Assembly: GCA_012295275.1 (NCBI GenBank)
Contig: CM022671.1
Span: 22,072,822-22,134,821 of the forward strand
Direction: 5' to 3'
Source of the DNA: Chrysomallon squamiferum
Lineage: Eukaryota; Mollusca; Gastropoda; Neomphalida; Peltospiridae
Length of the DNA: 62,000 nucleotides
Under the pieces are notes generated by a model. It saw only the letters and a list, made by a program, of their open reading frames with translations. It ran no database searches and was not told the DNA's origin. Positions within the stretch are counted from its first letter, which is position 1. Every line of letters starts with the position of its first letter. Shown here piece by piece: positions 12,129 to 25,800 of the stretch. Both the position numbers and the translations under genes were made by a program.

Positions 12129-12140
12129 GTAAATAAATTA
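11745..12140. repeat. Long AAT/AAAT/AAAAT simple-sequence block
   Basis: About 400 bp is nearly pure A and T in shifting tri-, tetra- and pentanucleotide repeats, with a pure (AAT)n run near its right end. Confidence 0.95.
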
Positions 12141-13674
12141 ATTAATTAAAAAAAAAATTAATTAAAAATACACACCCAAAAGCAAGTTTGTAATGTCTGG
12201 TAATTACTTGTAAAATATTCGTACTCCATCACCTTTCCGTACTCGATTCGTACTCAATCAACTGTTACATTTCTGATTTCTGTCGCTAATGAATGTGATT
12301 ACGGATTTATGCCCTTCCACCCTTCCCAAATTAGCTTTAATCCTTTTTTTTTTTTTTTCTTTTTTTTTTTTTTATTACACGTAAAAACTGTGATTTATCG
12401 TTGGTAATATTATCAGTAGAAGAAGAATAATTTTAAAAAGTCATTTGTATCAATGAACTGCTTTATAATCGTAAATACGGTAGTATAATTATGTATGTAT
12501 ATATAGGTATTTGTATGAGTGCGCGTATCTGAATCTTTGTGGGTTTTAAACTTTATACAACTTTATTATTTATTTTATTGTATTATTAAAATTATTAATT
12601 TATATTATTAAATTATTATTTGTGTTTGTGTGTACGTACGTATTTATATAAATCTGTCGAATAATTATGCTTGAATTGACGTACATTCTATCTTATATAT
12701 TATTTAATTCTGTTAATCAGTTTAATATTTAATTTTGTGGATAATCACATTTGTTTATTTTTTTTAATTATCTTGGATTAACTGAGTTAATAAAAATATT
12801 ATTACTTGAACCTTCATCAACTGTAATAGCTTAAAGTTACGACTTCAAAATTTGTTTTATTGCACATACGGGATCCCCTATCATTTGCCACAAGTCATTA
12901 AACTCCTATAAAAATATAACCATGAACTAACTTTTAATTTTTTTTTTTTTTTTTTAAACTTTAAAGCACTCGTATTATGTAATCAAAATACGTTTGTATA
13001 ATATCACTTTTTAAATTATTTTATACAAGTAACACACATTAAAAAAAGAACTTCCTAGGTTATTTCCCTTTCCACCCAGCTCAAACTTTATTCCATATAG
13101 TGAATGATTAATAAATTTAAATTAAATCTCTGAAAAACATTGCTATTATTTTTTTTTTTTTCTTCTTTTTTATTTTTAATTTACAGAAATGGAAAAACAA
13201 GTATTATCCTACATCTTTTCAGAAATGTTATTATCACTTTATTGTTAACAAAGATCTAGTAATCTAAAATAATATGGAAGTGTAGATTTATTCATGCTAT
13301 TTATTTCTTTTTTCTCATTAATTTACATATATGTAACAATTATTATTTATAAAAGTATGAAAACTGAAAACGTGTTTAAATAGTGAGAAAGATAAAACAA
13401 AATCAAATTTCTGTCAATGTTTTTTTTTTTTTTTTAATTCTGAGATATCTAGAGTAAACACAGTGAATTGATAAAGAAATCAGAAAGTTTATCTATAATA
13501 AGATAGAAAAAGCTTACATAAAGAATGTTTGAGGTCAGAAATTACAGTTATTGTTACTTCACAGGTTAAAACAAATGTTTTTTTTGTTACATTATAAACA
13601 GATTATAGATGTGTGTTTAAATATGCAGTATACATAATTATATAAAAACGATTAGTTCTTTCTTTCAAAAGCAG

Positions 13675-13707
<33 letters not shown>

Positions 13708-14511
13708 TTAAACACACACACACACACACAATGCATTTCAAAAATTAAAAAAAAAAAAGAAAAAATCCAGAGGGTTCATATTCATTTGCATCCTGCACAG
13801 CAAGTGAAACCCTCATTATGTTTTGTTTGTTTACTTAAATGAAAAAATAAAAATAAAAATATTAATAATAATCCACATTACAAAAATCAAATAATTAGGG
13901 AAAAATAAAAATAGTACCTATTGATATATATTTCTGTGACATGTATAACCTCATAACTTTAGAATATTCTGTCTGCAATAAATGTTATTTGTGTCTGTAT
14001 ATAAATTATAAATTCATTAACATTCAGAACAAGACAGATAAACCTAGCCAGCTGAACATTTTAATATTTCTTTGCAATATTTAAAACTTAGCTTTCAAGT
14101 GAAATATTTTATTCATACTGTTTCACCACAGATACTTCATCCTACAAGAAGAGTGAAATGATTATCTATGAAAATGCATAGAAATTCTTTAACATTATTC
14201 ACTCTGTCCAAAGTGTGGCAGAATCCTTCATACTGTTGTCTCACTCGAAAGGGAACAAATTAAAATAAATCCATAAATAAAAAAAGTTGTTAGTGTATCT
14301 GCCAGATAACTGTTCATTTTAATTGAAATCGAGTAACGAACAATGAAGAATTTACATTACTTGGACTTGTATATACATACATTCATCTCCTTGTAAAATT
14401 AAGTTGTTATAAAATGTCACATGTATCATGATACTCTTGCTGTCTTTAATTTACTAAAACTCTTTTTTAAGCTTCAGTATTTTATTTACTGCATAAGTGA
14501 AGATACGTAAT

Positions 14512-14731
14512 GTCACATTTGGTCACATTTAGAATTTTCTTTCTTAAGCTCACAGCATGCCTTTTCTTACAGTACTTGATACATGCCAACATCATGTGAT
14601 CTCTCTCAGTTTGTAAGGAAGGTCACATTTGGTCACATTTAGAATTTTTGCTTAACCTTTGAGCACACCTTTTCTTTCAGTACACAATACACTGGAATAT
14701 CATGCGATCATCTCTCAGTTTATTGTTAAAA
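14512..14731. repeat. Two-copy tandem repeat, 110-bp period, in the CENP-E 3' flank
   Basis: GTCACATTTGGTCACATTT begins at 14512 and again at 14622. Alignment continues, diverged, through a CCTTTTCTT stretch to TCTCTCAGTTT. It lies 460-680 bp past the CENP-E stop codon, possibly in the 3' untranslated region. Confidence 0.8.
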
Positions 14732-15190
14732 TGAAACTTGTTTTGCATTTCAAAGCTTCTTATCTCATTACTCTTTACCTGCATCTGCTTCTATGAAAAA
14801 AATATTTGCCTTGCTGCATATAAACATGTAAATTCTGAGCAAATTAAATTTCATTAGATGTATACTAAATCCTTAATATCTGCAACAAATCAACACTCTT
14901 ATATAACAGCATTGTATGTAAAGTCCATCACTCATATTTAGATTAAAAAAACTCTTCACCATGATTTGAATGAAGTCCATTTGATTTTTCTTCACTTCCA
15001 TTTTAACTGTATAGTTTTCACAAAAAAATAAATAATAACAAAATAAAAAATATATATAGGAAGGTTATGTGAATCCAAAATTATCATCTCAAACATCACA
15101 GAAATAATATAGTTTGGCCTGAAAGATAACACCATTCCAGATTTTGATGTATGGTTGTTTTCCTGGAAGTTTTGTGAATTGAGTTTAATT

Positions 15191-15427
15191 TTACTGTGTT
15201 TTACAGTTGTCAGGCTTATCTGCAGTGTTTGTGAGATCAGGAATTTTGAACTGAGGGTCAGTTCTTGAAACTGGAGGTTTCTTCTTCCAAACATTGTCTA
15301 GCTTGAAATCAGAAGACTCATCAGCACAGGCTGCAATAACAACAATAACAATAACAGTAATAATAATAACAATAATAATTATATTTGGATAATTTTAACA
15401 ATAATAATAATAATATCAGTAATAATA

Positions 15428-15486
<59 letters not shown>

Positions 15487-16223
15487 AATAATAATAATAA
15501 TAATAACACTGATAATAATAATAAAAATAATGGTGATAATGATGATGACATAATAAATAAATAAATAAAATTAGTAACAATATGAGGTTAGGCTGTATGG
15601 CAGCAACAATGAAAAGAGTTAATAATAAAAGATATATAAGCAACAATGTATTATTCAGTCATATTAAAGAAGGTTTTAAAATGTACCTTTCAAATAATGA
15701 TTAAAAAAAAAAAAAATTAAAAATAAAATTAACACTAAATATAATCTATGTTACTGTTGGCAAAATTGTGCAGATCTGTTATTCATATCAATTTATTTTC
15801 ATGTTATATTTTGCAGAGATAACTGAAAAACAAAACAAAAAAGGGAGGTTACCGTGTATTTTTTCTGGAGACGTTATTGGCAAGGATACATTCTCTTTGT
15901 TTATACTGAAAGACAGAAAGTTTATTATTTAAAAGCTAATAATATATAAATAAATTTTTTTTTTCTTTTTACTGAAATCATATTCCATTGTTAGTATTTA
16001 GGGAAATGTAAAAAAAAAAAAAAAAAAAAAATGTGTCCATCTGCTGGTATTCACTCTTCTTAATTTTTTTTTTTTTAACTTACTGACCCAGATTTTTTCT
16101 TTTAATATTATCAGTTAAAAAAATACATGTATTTTTATTTAAAAAAGGTATTTGATCTTTGAAAATCACTGGTACCATATCTCAGTTTTTATCTATAAAA
16201 TACAAAGATATATTTAATTCAAA

Positions 16224-16257
<34 letters not shown>

Positions 16258-17557
16258 TATAAAAGGACACACAGACTCACACATTCAAACACACACACAC
16301 ACACAAACATGCACGCAGTCATTCTTAAAATCATGATCTCAAAATTAATTCATAAGCTTAAGAACTAAATTATTCACTATGTTGCTGTTTGTATTTCAGT
16401 GTACCTCAAAGTGCTATTTATCTGACATTTAAGGGACTTGTTTTCTTCTTCCAGGCGTGACAGCTGCAGTTCCAGCTTGTTCACTCTTCTTTCCAGTATC
16501 TTTTTCTCACTCTCCAGTATGCACGTAGAGAAGTGGTCCACCAAGCCACTGGCAGGTACTAAAGATGTACGGACGTTGCCTGTGTCTGATGACTGCTGAC
16601 TGTTACAGACATCAGATTGGGCTTGCTGTTTTTGTTCATCATCCTTAGGACAAATAACTGAAATGTATGAGAAGAAAAAATATAATAAAATAAATAAATA
16701 ATTTAAAAACTAAACCAAACCAAACTTAAATAAACTAAACTAAACTATACTAAACTAAAATAAACTTGAAATAAACTAAATTAAAATAAAATAAAATAAA
16801 ATATAATAAAAAAAATAATAATAAAATAAAATAAAACAAAATAAAATAAAGAATAAAATAAATTTAAATAAATAAATAAATAAAAAAAAAAAAAAAAAAA
16901 AAGAAAGAAAGTAAAATAAATTAAATAAACCCATAAAATTATGTAAATAAAATGAAGTTTTAGCCATACAAACTAATATTTTGCAAAAAATAATATTAAT
17001 CATCTTGCAGGAAAAACAAATAATCTCCGTCCTTGTAACTTTATTCAAGTCTTTATTTGAAATAAAATGTAATAAACAGTAACAACAGTAACAATAAATT
17101 AAAACAATTACAGCTTCTGTCGCAGTTTTTCTCCATTCGTCTTATTTGAGCTTTAAGTCTTCCTATCACAGTGTCTTTGTATGACATGGTGGCATCTTTC
17201 CCTGAAAGTCTGTTTCAAAAATATACATCATTTAATAATCTCTACTGACTATATTATTATACTACATTAATCTTTTAATTACAAAGAAAATTTAAAAATA
17301 GAAATTAAATTTATTAAAACATACTCATTAAAATTAAAACTAAAAACGTTATTAAATACCCATTTGTTAATTATGACTATCTGAACTGCTCAAAATTAAA
17401 TAAATTTGAATAATATGTTTTTTGGCAACTTAGATATTCCAGTAAAAGACAGCACATAATTTTTACAAAAATTTTGGAGAGATCTATATAAATATAAAAA
17501 AATGTTTGATACCTAAGACTAACATAGTAATCAGTTTCCTTTTTTTCTCTTTCTATC

Positions 17558-17603
<46 letters not shown>

Positions 17604-20600
17604 TTATTTTTTTTTTTTTTTCTGATACATTTGCAAATCTCTTGGGGTTCAGAATTATTATTAAAAATGTTGGCCAAAAAGGCATGCTCTGGCATTATTC
17701 TTTAAATATTCATTCTGATTCATTCTGATTCATCTGCTGTAGATCTAAAGAAAAAAAGTACTGAGGCAGTTCTTACAGGTCTTCAAATTTCTTCTCCTGC
17801 GTGGTCAGCTGGTTCTTTATGCGAAGAATTTCAAGGTGCAGTTCCTTCTTTTCATTTTCCAGTTTGCTGATAATTTCTGTAAATTTAAGATACATTCATA
17901 CACAACAATTCATCCAAACATAAATGTTTTTGGTTTATCCCAACCCTGCATTTTAACTAACTAACTCTACCCTTTTCACACTTTTTCTTGAATTCAAATT
18001 TTAGTTGAAAAAGATCTGTTCTGCTTTGAGTTTTTCTGACAAGAATTAATTTTAGATAAACAAATGTTATATGTAATTAACATTAGAAATCATGAAAACT
18101 GAGTAGGGTGTTGTTATGTTCTTTTATTGTTAACAGTGATCTTGTTTGCCATTATGGAACAGCATTCAGCAGTAAAAAAAATCAACATAGTAAGAACAAT
18201 TTACAAACCATCTTTCTGTGCATTTTCAGTTTTCCAGATTTCCTCTTTTTCCTCATATTCGATACACTTCATAGTCATATTCTGAAATATTAGTTCTATC
18301 TTACACAATTACTTGAAATAACAAGACTATAAATTGTGTAAATATCTAGAACAAATTTCCAAACTGGCCATCAGCCATGGATTTTCTATTTGTACTTCAT
18401 TACATACTGATGCCAACATGCAAATATCTATGCCTAAACACATTCCTGAAAATATCTTCACTGAAATGACTGATACTTAAAACATTATAATGAATAAGTT
18501 GAAACTTTGTTTATATTTATGGTGCATTTTTGAACATCAGCTGATTTTTAAAACGAATTAATGAAGATGCTTTTGGTTGCATTATCTTTTTCAAACTGTT
18601 GTGTAAACATACATAAAAAAAATGTACAGTGGCTAAAATAATTAAAAGTAGATTCAAGCCTCAGGATTTCTTGCTAGTTTTAAATATCTGAAGCTGAGCC
18701 ATTTTTAAATTACATATATCTAAGCAATAAGTTGAAGGAGTATAGCCATGAAAAATCTTTGATAGTAACTAAAGTTTGACATAAGAGCATTTTATGATAT
18801 TAACAAAAAATTACACAAACCTTCCAGTATTCATCTCTTGACTTGGATTCCTCTCTTTCTTGCTCCATCCGCAGTACATTTCTCTTACGCATTAGAAACT
18901 GTAACATATAAAATACTGTGAAAGCAAACTTTTTAGAAATAACAATTTAAAAAACCTAAAAAAACCCAGATGTATATTGTACCACTAAATTGCAATGACT
19001 CCTTATATAAAATTATTCTGATTATAATTTTTTAAATATTTTTTTTTACTGAAACACACACGAGAGTTAGTATTTAGAATAAAAATAAATAACATAATTC
19101 AAGTCAGAAAATATATTATATTTCAGTATTTTACATTCAATTCAAATATTGTTACTGGAAGTCTCTGTTTTGAAGACTTTATATTAACATCTTACCAATT
19201 CATATAAAATCTGTAATCTTGGCAAATGTATTATTCAATAACATACTAATTATGATGAATAAAAGATTTTAAAATAAAAATAAATATTTTTTCATTTTAT
19301 ATATATAAAATAATAAATAATAATAAATGCTTAAAATATCTTACATCTATTTTGAATCTCTTTTCAACAACTGTCATCTTTTTATGAAGGAGAGACTCTC
19401 CCTGAAAATAATTTTATTAAAATTAGATGTAAATATTTTCAACTTTATCATGGATTTTACATTTCTAAAGTTAGGTCAATAATTATTATTATTATTTTTT
19501 TTTTTTACATTAGTTGCTAAATAGGTTAGTGATATGAAATCAGCTCTGATTCAAATGTACATGACAGAGCACTGAATCACAGTATTGGCTACCACTGTCA
19601 CCACCAACCTTCCAGTTAAAGGAGATATACCAAATGTTTAGCTTATTTCAATTTTAATGACATTTTAATAATTCAGTTTTGGAGACATCTTGTAACCAAA
19701 ATTAATATCTCAAAAATTTTAAATTCCTAAATTTTCTGAAAAAAAATGAACAATAAAAACTAAAAAATTAATAATAATAATTTGAATGAGAAATACAATG
19801 AAATATTTCCCATATTTTCATGAAGATATAAAGTTAAATTGTTACCCTACAGACCTCATTTCTAGAGGGCCAGTCACCTTCTTCACCTATAGCCAGTATT
19901 CTCTCAACTATCTCCTCCAACCAAAAAAAAAAAATATATTAAATTTAAAACTCAGTTTTTCAGTACCAATTGATTTAAGTTCTTTATTATTTCTATTTTA
20001 AATCAACAGCATTCCAGGCATTACAGTATTCTTGTAGAGAAAATAAAATTGTTATGAATTATTGCACACAAGAACGACTGAGTATGTTTTAGTCACACTG
20101 ACTTATCTGTAAAATATCTGTTTTAAAAGAATCTCTTAAAAATGGATACGATTTCTTTTTTCTTTTCTTTTTTTAAATACAGCTGTATAAAACAAAATTG
20201 TCTTATGAGTGTCTGATTTCCTTTTTAAAAATTCCTCTGATAGGCTTAGGATGGTGCTACTTGTTTTGAAATTTAAAACATTCTGGAGAGATGGGCTACA
20301 CCAACATGTTTCAAGTACTAACTCAAACATCGATAACAAAAAAACACTAGATCAACAACCAGAAATTAGAAAGGGTTGACTCCTGTTCATTTAAGTGTAA
20401 AGTGACAAAAGCATATTCTCACCTTCCTCATCTCTTCCAATAAATCCTGTTGTTCTATTGGCACATTTCCTGACTTCTGCTGCAGTTCCTGCAAAATGTG
20501 GATATTCAAAATAGAAATAAATGGAAAACAAATGCACGTACACAACTTTCACAAACACAATGATGCATCTGTCTGTGTGTGGATGTAAAGAGACTGAACA

Positions 20601-22854
20601 AACAAACAAAACAAAAAACCCCACAAAAACATCCAAGATTATTTAAAATGCTCTTCCTTTCTTTTTTCATTATTAGTTTTAATTCATTTTTTTTTTTTAT
20701 TTTGGTTGTTTTTTTAAACTCACATTCATTCTTTTTTCTGCTTCCTTCATCAATTCATCTTTTTCAGCCATTTCTGATTTGAGCTTTTCAATTAAATTTC
20801 TCAAGTCTCCGTTTTCCTGAAAAATGAAAAATTTCTTTGTAACTTTATGCATTCCATTTTATGAAAATTCAAATAGAAATTGGGGAAGAATAATATAATG
20901 CAAGAATATGATTATGAACTGAAAAATTATAAAAAAAAAAACCCAGTTCTTGTTATTACATTCTGCCTTAATGGGCTTATTAAAGTGCCATGCCATCAAA
21001 AATAACCTAAGTTATGATAATAGTTGCTTGGTTATCAATGGAGTAACATCAATTTTAATAAAATGAATAAATGAATAAATACATAAATAAATAAAAACAA
21101 TATATTATTGATAAATTTATTAAATTATAAAATGTATTGGGTAATAAACACATTTACTTACTTCAGATAATTTTTCAGCTTCAGCCAGCAGTTCCATTTT
21201 CTCAGCCAATTCGGATTTAAGTTTTTCCATCTCTGTCAGAAACTCCTGTTTCTCCTACATTACAAAAATCATGATAACTGTATTTATTTAACTGTACGTT
21301 AATTTAAAAATAAAAATAAATAAACCTTTCAACTGACAAAATTAGTCACTTGTTCTCAAGCATGAGACATAAAAGTACAAGGAATGCACAGATGCTAACA
21401 AAATATCTATAAAACTTTGTTACAGTTGTGGCTACATATGATTGTGAAATTAAGATTTCTTATTACATTTGGAACCACAAATTTTTTTCATAATGACTAA
21501 TTAAATATCTATGAATAATTGAATATGTTTCAGAACACATGACAGACATAGTCAGTCTGCTGAGTGAATTAATTTGTGAAGGAGAAAGCTATAAAGTGTT
21601 ACCATGGTGAGGTTATCCACTAAATCTTCTTGTAATGTTATGGTTGTCTGCATCTGATTAACAGTTTGATCTTTTTCATTAATCTGTGAATTTAGCTTCT
21701 CAATTCTGGTTTTCAAAAGATTTATTTCCTGTTTAAAAAAAAATTAATAATAATAACAATTATGAGGTTGTTGAAATTTCTAAATATGTTTAAATGTACA
21801 TATCAATATGATATATAAGTTAACATGAGGTATATACTTAGTATCATTTTCAAAACCTTTTAATATTTACACAAAAAATATGCACTACACGTGTGTATAT
21901 CTAAAATAATGAATAAAAATGTTTTTTCTTTTAAATGCAGCAAAACATTTAAACAAAAAAAGTATCATTTCTTTTAATGTTTTTGGTACTTAAATTTCTT
22001 ATTTAAAAAGAAAAAAAAAAAGAAATATGAACAGAAGAAAGTGTAAATCTATTAATAATTCACTAATATGCATGTGAAACTGAAGTGCTGTGTTTACCGC
22101 TCTGTAATCCTCTAGTTTAAAAAAAAAAAAATAATAATAACAATTATGAGGTTGTTGAAATTTCTAAATATGTTTAAATGTACATATCAATATGATATAT
22201 AAGTTAACATGAGGTATATACTTAGTATCATTTTCAAAACCTTTTAATATTTACACAAAAAATATGCACTACACGTGTGTATATCTAAAATAATGAATAA
22301 AAATGTTTTTTCTTTTAAATGCAACAAAACATTTAAACAAAAAAAGTATCATTTCTTTTAATATTTTTTGTATTTAAATTTCTTATTTAAAAAGAAAAAA
22401 AAAAAGAAACATGAACAGAAGAAAGTGTAAATCTATTAATAATTCACTAATATGCATGTGAAACTGAAGTGCTGTGTTTACCGCTCTGTAATCCTCTAGA
22501 AGACTCTCACTGCTTCCTGCCTCGTTTTGTACAGTGGAAATTACTTCATCCTTCACAGCTAGGTCAGATTTCAGTTGATCTATCACAGTCTCCATCTCAC
22601 TCTCTTTCTGTACAGTTCAGTAGAATTATTATTGTTATTATTAACTACTATCATCAATTAAAATAAAGTGAATCTTACACATATAAAAGGACACATCTAA
22701 AAAACAAAATGAACATACATGCCTACTTAGAGACACATCATCCTTGAAATTATGAAAATGATAATTACAAAATAATAATAATCAAATAATAATAATAGTA
22801 GTAGTAGTAGTAATAATAGCAGTAGTAGTAGTAGTAGTAGTAATAATAGTAGGA

Positions 22855-22894
<40 letters not shown>

Positions 22895-25800
22895 CAATAA
22901 CAATAAAGTTTCAGTTTTAATGTTAATATATTTCCATTCTAAAGATAATGCAAGTAAATCTGAATATAGTGGACGAACTCCCCCTCCTGTAAAGAATTAA
23001 TTTAAAGAATTTAAAAATCAATGGTAATTTACAGGGACTGGAACCAGTGACTGTTAAACTGTCTACTTTACTTACTGCTGTAAACTTGTCAAGTAAATCC
23101 TCCTGCATGGTCACAGTTGTCTGCATCTGAACAACCATCAGCTGTTTTTCTTCACATTCTGTCTTCAACTCTTCTACCACTGACTGTAGTTTAATAATTT
23201 CCTAAAAAATGGAAATATTCAAATAAGTAATTCCAAAAAAATAAATAAAAAATAAATAAATAAAAAATATACATATATTGATAATCTGCATTCATCTTAA
23301 GTTGTAACAGTGTTTGATAAACTGTATTCAAAATTATCAAATAATTTCAAACAACAAAAATAAGTTTTAAAAATTTGTGTATTAATTATGGTCATGAAAG
23401 TTTATTTTTAATTACTTCCATGGAATATGTTTTAAATATAGACAAAAAAAAAAAAAAAAAAAACTATTATATTTAACCTTCAAAAATATATAATAATCTT
23501 TCACATCTTTTTTTACCTGTTCCAAGACAGCCACCCTGTTTTTGTGTTCCTGAATTTGATTTTCTTCCTCTGAAAACATCTCATTCTTTTCAGAAAGTTG
23601 TGATTTCATGTCTTCCATCTGACTTTCCAGTTCCTCTTTTTCCTGCAATAAATTTCAGTGTGTAACTATGATTAAATTTAAAAAGTCTGATTTATTCTGA
23701 ATGAGAAAGGAATAGTCTATGTTTTATGTTATTTACTATGACATATTGCATTAAAACCATGATGGGCAATTATGTCAAGACTAACAACAAAATGACTATA
23801 TTTTGGATCTAAATCCTTATTGTGTTGAATATGTATCAAGTGTAAACATAAGACAACTTAATTTTAAAATCTGTAAAATTATCTATCTCTGAGAATTTCA
23901 CAACCAGACAATGAGGTAAATGGTCTTTGAATGTGATGATATAAATAATACAAATCTGGTAAGAGAACTGATTTTCTAAATGAAATGTACTAAATCCTTT
24001 TCTTAACTCATTAATTGGTTAACAGTTTCTCTTCTACAAACTGACACATTTATTTTGGCAAAACTATTTTATCTGTGCATTCATTATTTGGTTCAGAGAA
24101 TTTCAGACTTGTAACATGAGAAAAACACATTAGTAATATTGCACTTTCATTTGACTGACCTGAATTACTTCCTCTATTCTGTTTCTCAGCTGTTTGGCAT
24201 CACTCTCAACTTGGTTCAACATTTCAGATTTTTCTTCAAGCTCATGTTTCAGAGATTCAGTTATACCTTCCAGTTCTTCTTCTTTCTGTAAACATCACAA
24301 TTTTTCAAAACGATCTTGTTCAAATGCCACTTACTTTGTTCAGTAATACATTAAAAAACAATACATCTAACCTGCACAACTTAAGTTACTTAAATACTTC
24401 AGCATATAAACTTCTGAAAATAATCAATTTAATTAAATTATTTTTGTCTTGATTAAGATAATAATTCCTTGTTGCTAATCAACAACAGCATATCATGTTT
24501 TCTCTATCACACAGTTAATAATAAAATTTCATTCAAGCATTGTTAACACACATGAGTTCAACTACATCAAAAATTAAGGACCAGTTTCTTGGGTTTTTAA
24601 TTAATTATAATTTATCTTTATTCCACCCTCAAAACATTTGTTATTTTTATTTCAGGTGCAATAAATACAAGCTGACACAAGCCATCTAAATAAAGTAATG
24701 GATAAAACATATAAAGAGAAAAAAAAATCAGATGAATTGTTTAAGCTAGATTAATATAGGCCCAGGTCTATGAGACAGGTGTGAATCTATAGTTAAGAAC
24801 AATAACTATACCTTTTTCAAAACATCCACATCTCTGCTAGATTCAGTGGCATTTTCCAACTTAATCAACTTTTCAGTTTTTCTTCAAGTTCTGCTTTCAG
24901 CTTTTCATTCAAAGCTTCCAACTCTGCTTGTTCCTGGAATTTAACATGATTTGAAATTTAATAATAACTAGTAATCCTTATTTTTTCCCCGTTTTGCCTT
25001 GTACCCAAAATTTTAAAAAATCAAAACCTCACTGAATTTAAACATGTTTACTTTCTTCTATGATCACCTTGTTAGTATTGTGTGAAATCTGGGTTTGTTT
25101 TCAGATAATCAACCAGTGAAAAAATCTAGAAAACTGTAATCTTCTAATTTTTTAAATTGAAATTAATTATACATAACATTTAGCACACACACAACTTATG
25201 AGTAAAAAAGTGGACAAAGTATATATCTAAAGTGTAGTTAAAATCAAAGAAAAGAGAATGCAAGACAGTAGAAAATGATCTCTGTTTGGTACATACTGAG
25301 TGGTGCTATATGAATTAACTTCTTACCATGGTAACCTTGTCAACAACATCTTCCTGTATAGAGACAGTGTCCTGCATCTGTTCTATAAACACATCTTTAT
25401 CACACATTTCTCTTTTCACCTTCTCCATTTCGCTTTCTAAGTCTTGGATTTGCTGAAAGAAAACCAAAAAAACCCCATAAATATTCTTTAATTAAATAAG
25501 CTATAGAAATACATTAACGTGAAAAAGAAAACAACAATAAAGTAATGTATCTTTTCTGTTATTAATACTATTACTATTTTTTTTTTTTTTTTAGTATTTA
25601 TTTTAAAAAATTACAAATTTGAATTAGCAGTTCATGGCACAATGGTCAATACTTTTTATTTAAAAATTTGTTTTTTAAAAAAATGTAAGTAAATGCAAGT
25701 TCAAATGTGACTGAAATTATAAATACTTTTTTTTAACTGTATACATGATGTTGCTATTAATATTTATTTTTTTCCCCCTTCAGAGTATCTTGAAAATATT

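Larger units (their letters stand above)
8412..15190. other. Intergenic region upstream of the dehydrogenase exon and downstream of CENP-E
   Basis: No protein-coding exon is supported. The region holds poly-T at 8446-8478 and 8810-8832, (TA)n(TGTA)n at 9247-9345, (TTA)n at 9449-9505, a 30-bp minisatellite at 9865-10012, (GA)n at 10323-10409, (TTA)n at 10977-11012, poly-T at 11540-11593 and an extended AAT/AAAT block at 11745-12140. The least repetitive part is 11100-11480, with two DR1 sites. The part near 15190 is the CENP-E 3' untranslated region. Minus-strand AATAAA-type signals (TTTATT on plus) occur at 14481-14486 and near 14111, but I cannot fix the 3' end. Confidence 0.6.
15191..18281 (-). 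other. CENPE: CENP-E exons 52-57: C-terminal tail with KEN box and CaaX box (residues 2137-2374)
   Basis: Exons: 18281-18209, 17876-17777, 17209-17112, 16657-16405, 15905-15853 and 15330-15191 (stop TAA at 15193-15191). Phases here are mixed and fit only with this set. For exon 54 the upstream of two acceptors (AAACAG|ACTTTC) is required, since the nearer one gives a stop. The small 53-nt exon 56 is needed to join 55 to 57 in frame. Exon 55 ends in a last coiled coil. Exon 56 encodes [16 protein letters not shown], holding a KEN-type APC/C degron (2314-2316) and a Ser-Pro site. The end is basic ([10 protein letters not shown]) and terminates CKTQ, a farnesylation box. Confidence 0.88.
18821..23201 (-). 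other. CENPE: CENP-E exons 43-51: distal stalk (residues 1862-2136)
   Basis: Exons: 23201-23076, 22607-22482, 21728-21603, 21254-21162, 20816-20724, 20488-20423, 19914-19855, 19401-19345 and 18898-18821. Exons 43 and 45 share QMQTTxTxQEDLxD with the earlier A-type cassette exons. Exons 46 and 47 (93 nt each) resemble each other. From exon 48 the exons shorten and the coiled coil becomes less regular, as expected near the kinetochore-targeting tail. Exon 49 ([14 protein letters not shown], donor GTCTGT) is the least certain, having a purine-rich acceptor, but it keeps phase. Confidence 0.85.

Noticed and set aside
17112-17203. CENP-E exon 54 starting at TTTCAG|GGAAAG
   Set aside because: Leads to a stop after about 16 codons; the upstream acceptor AAACAG|ACTTTC keeps the frame open.
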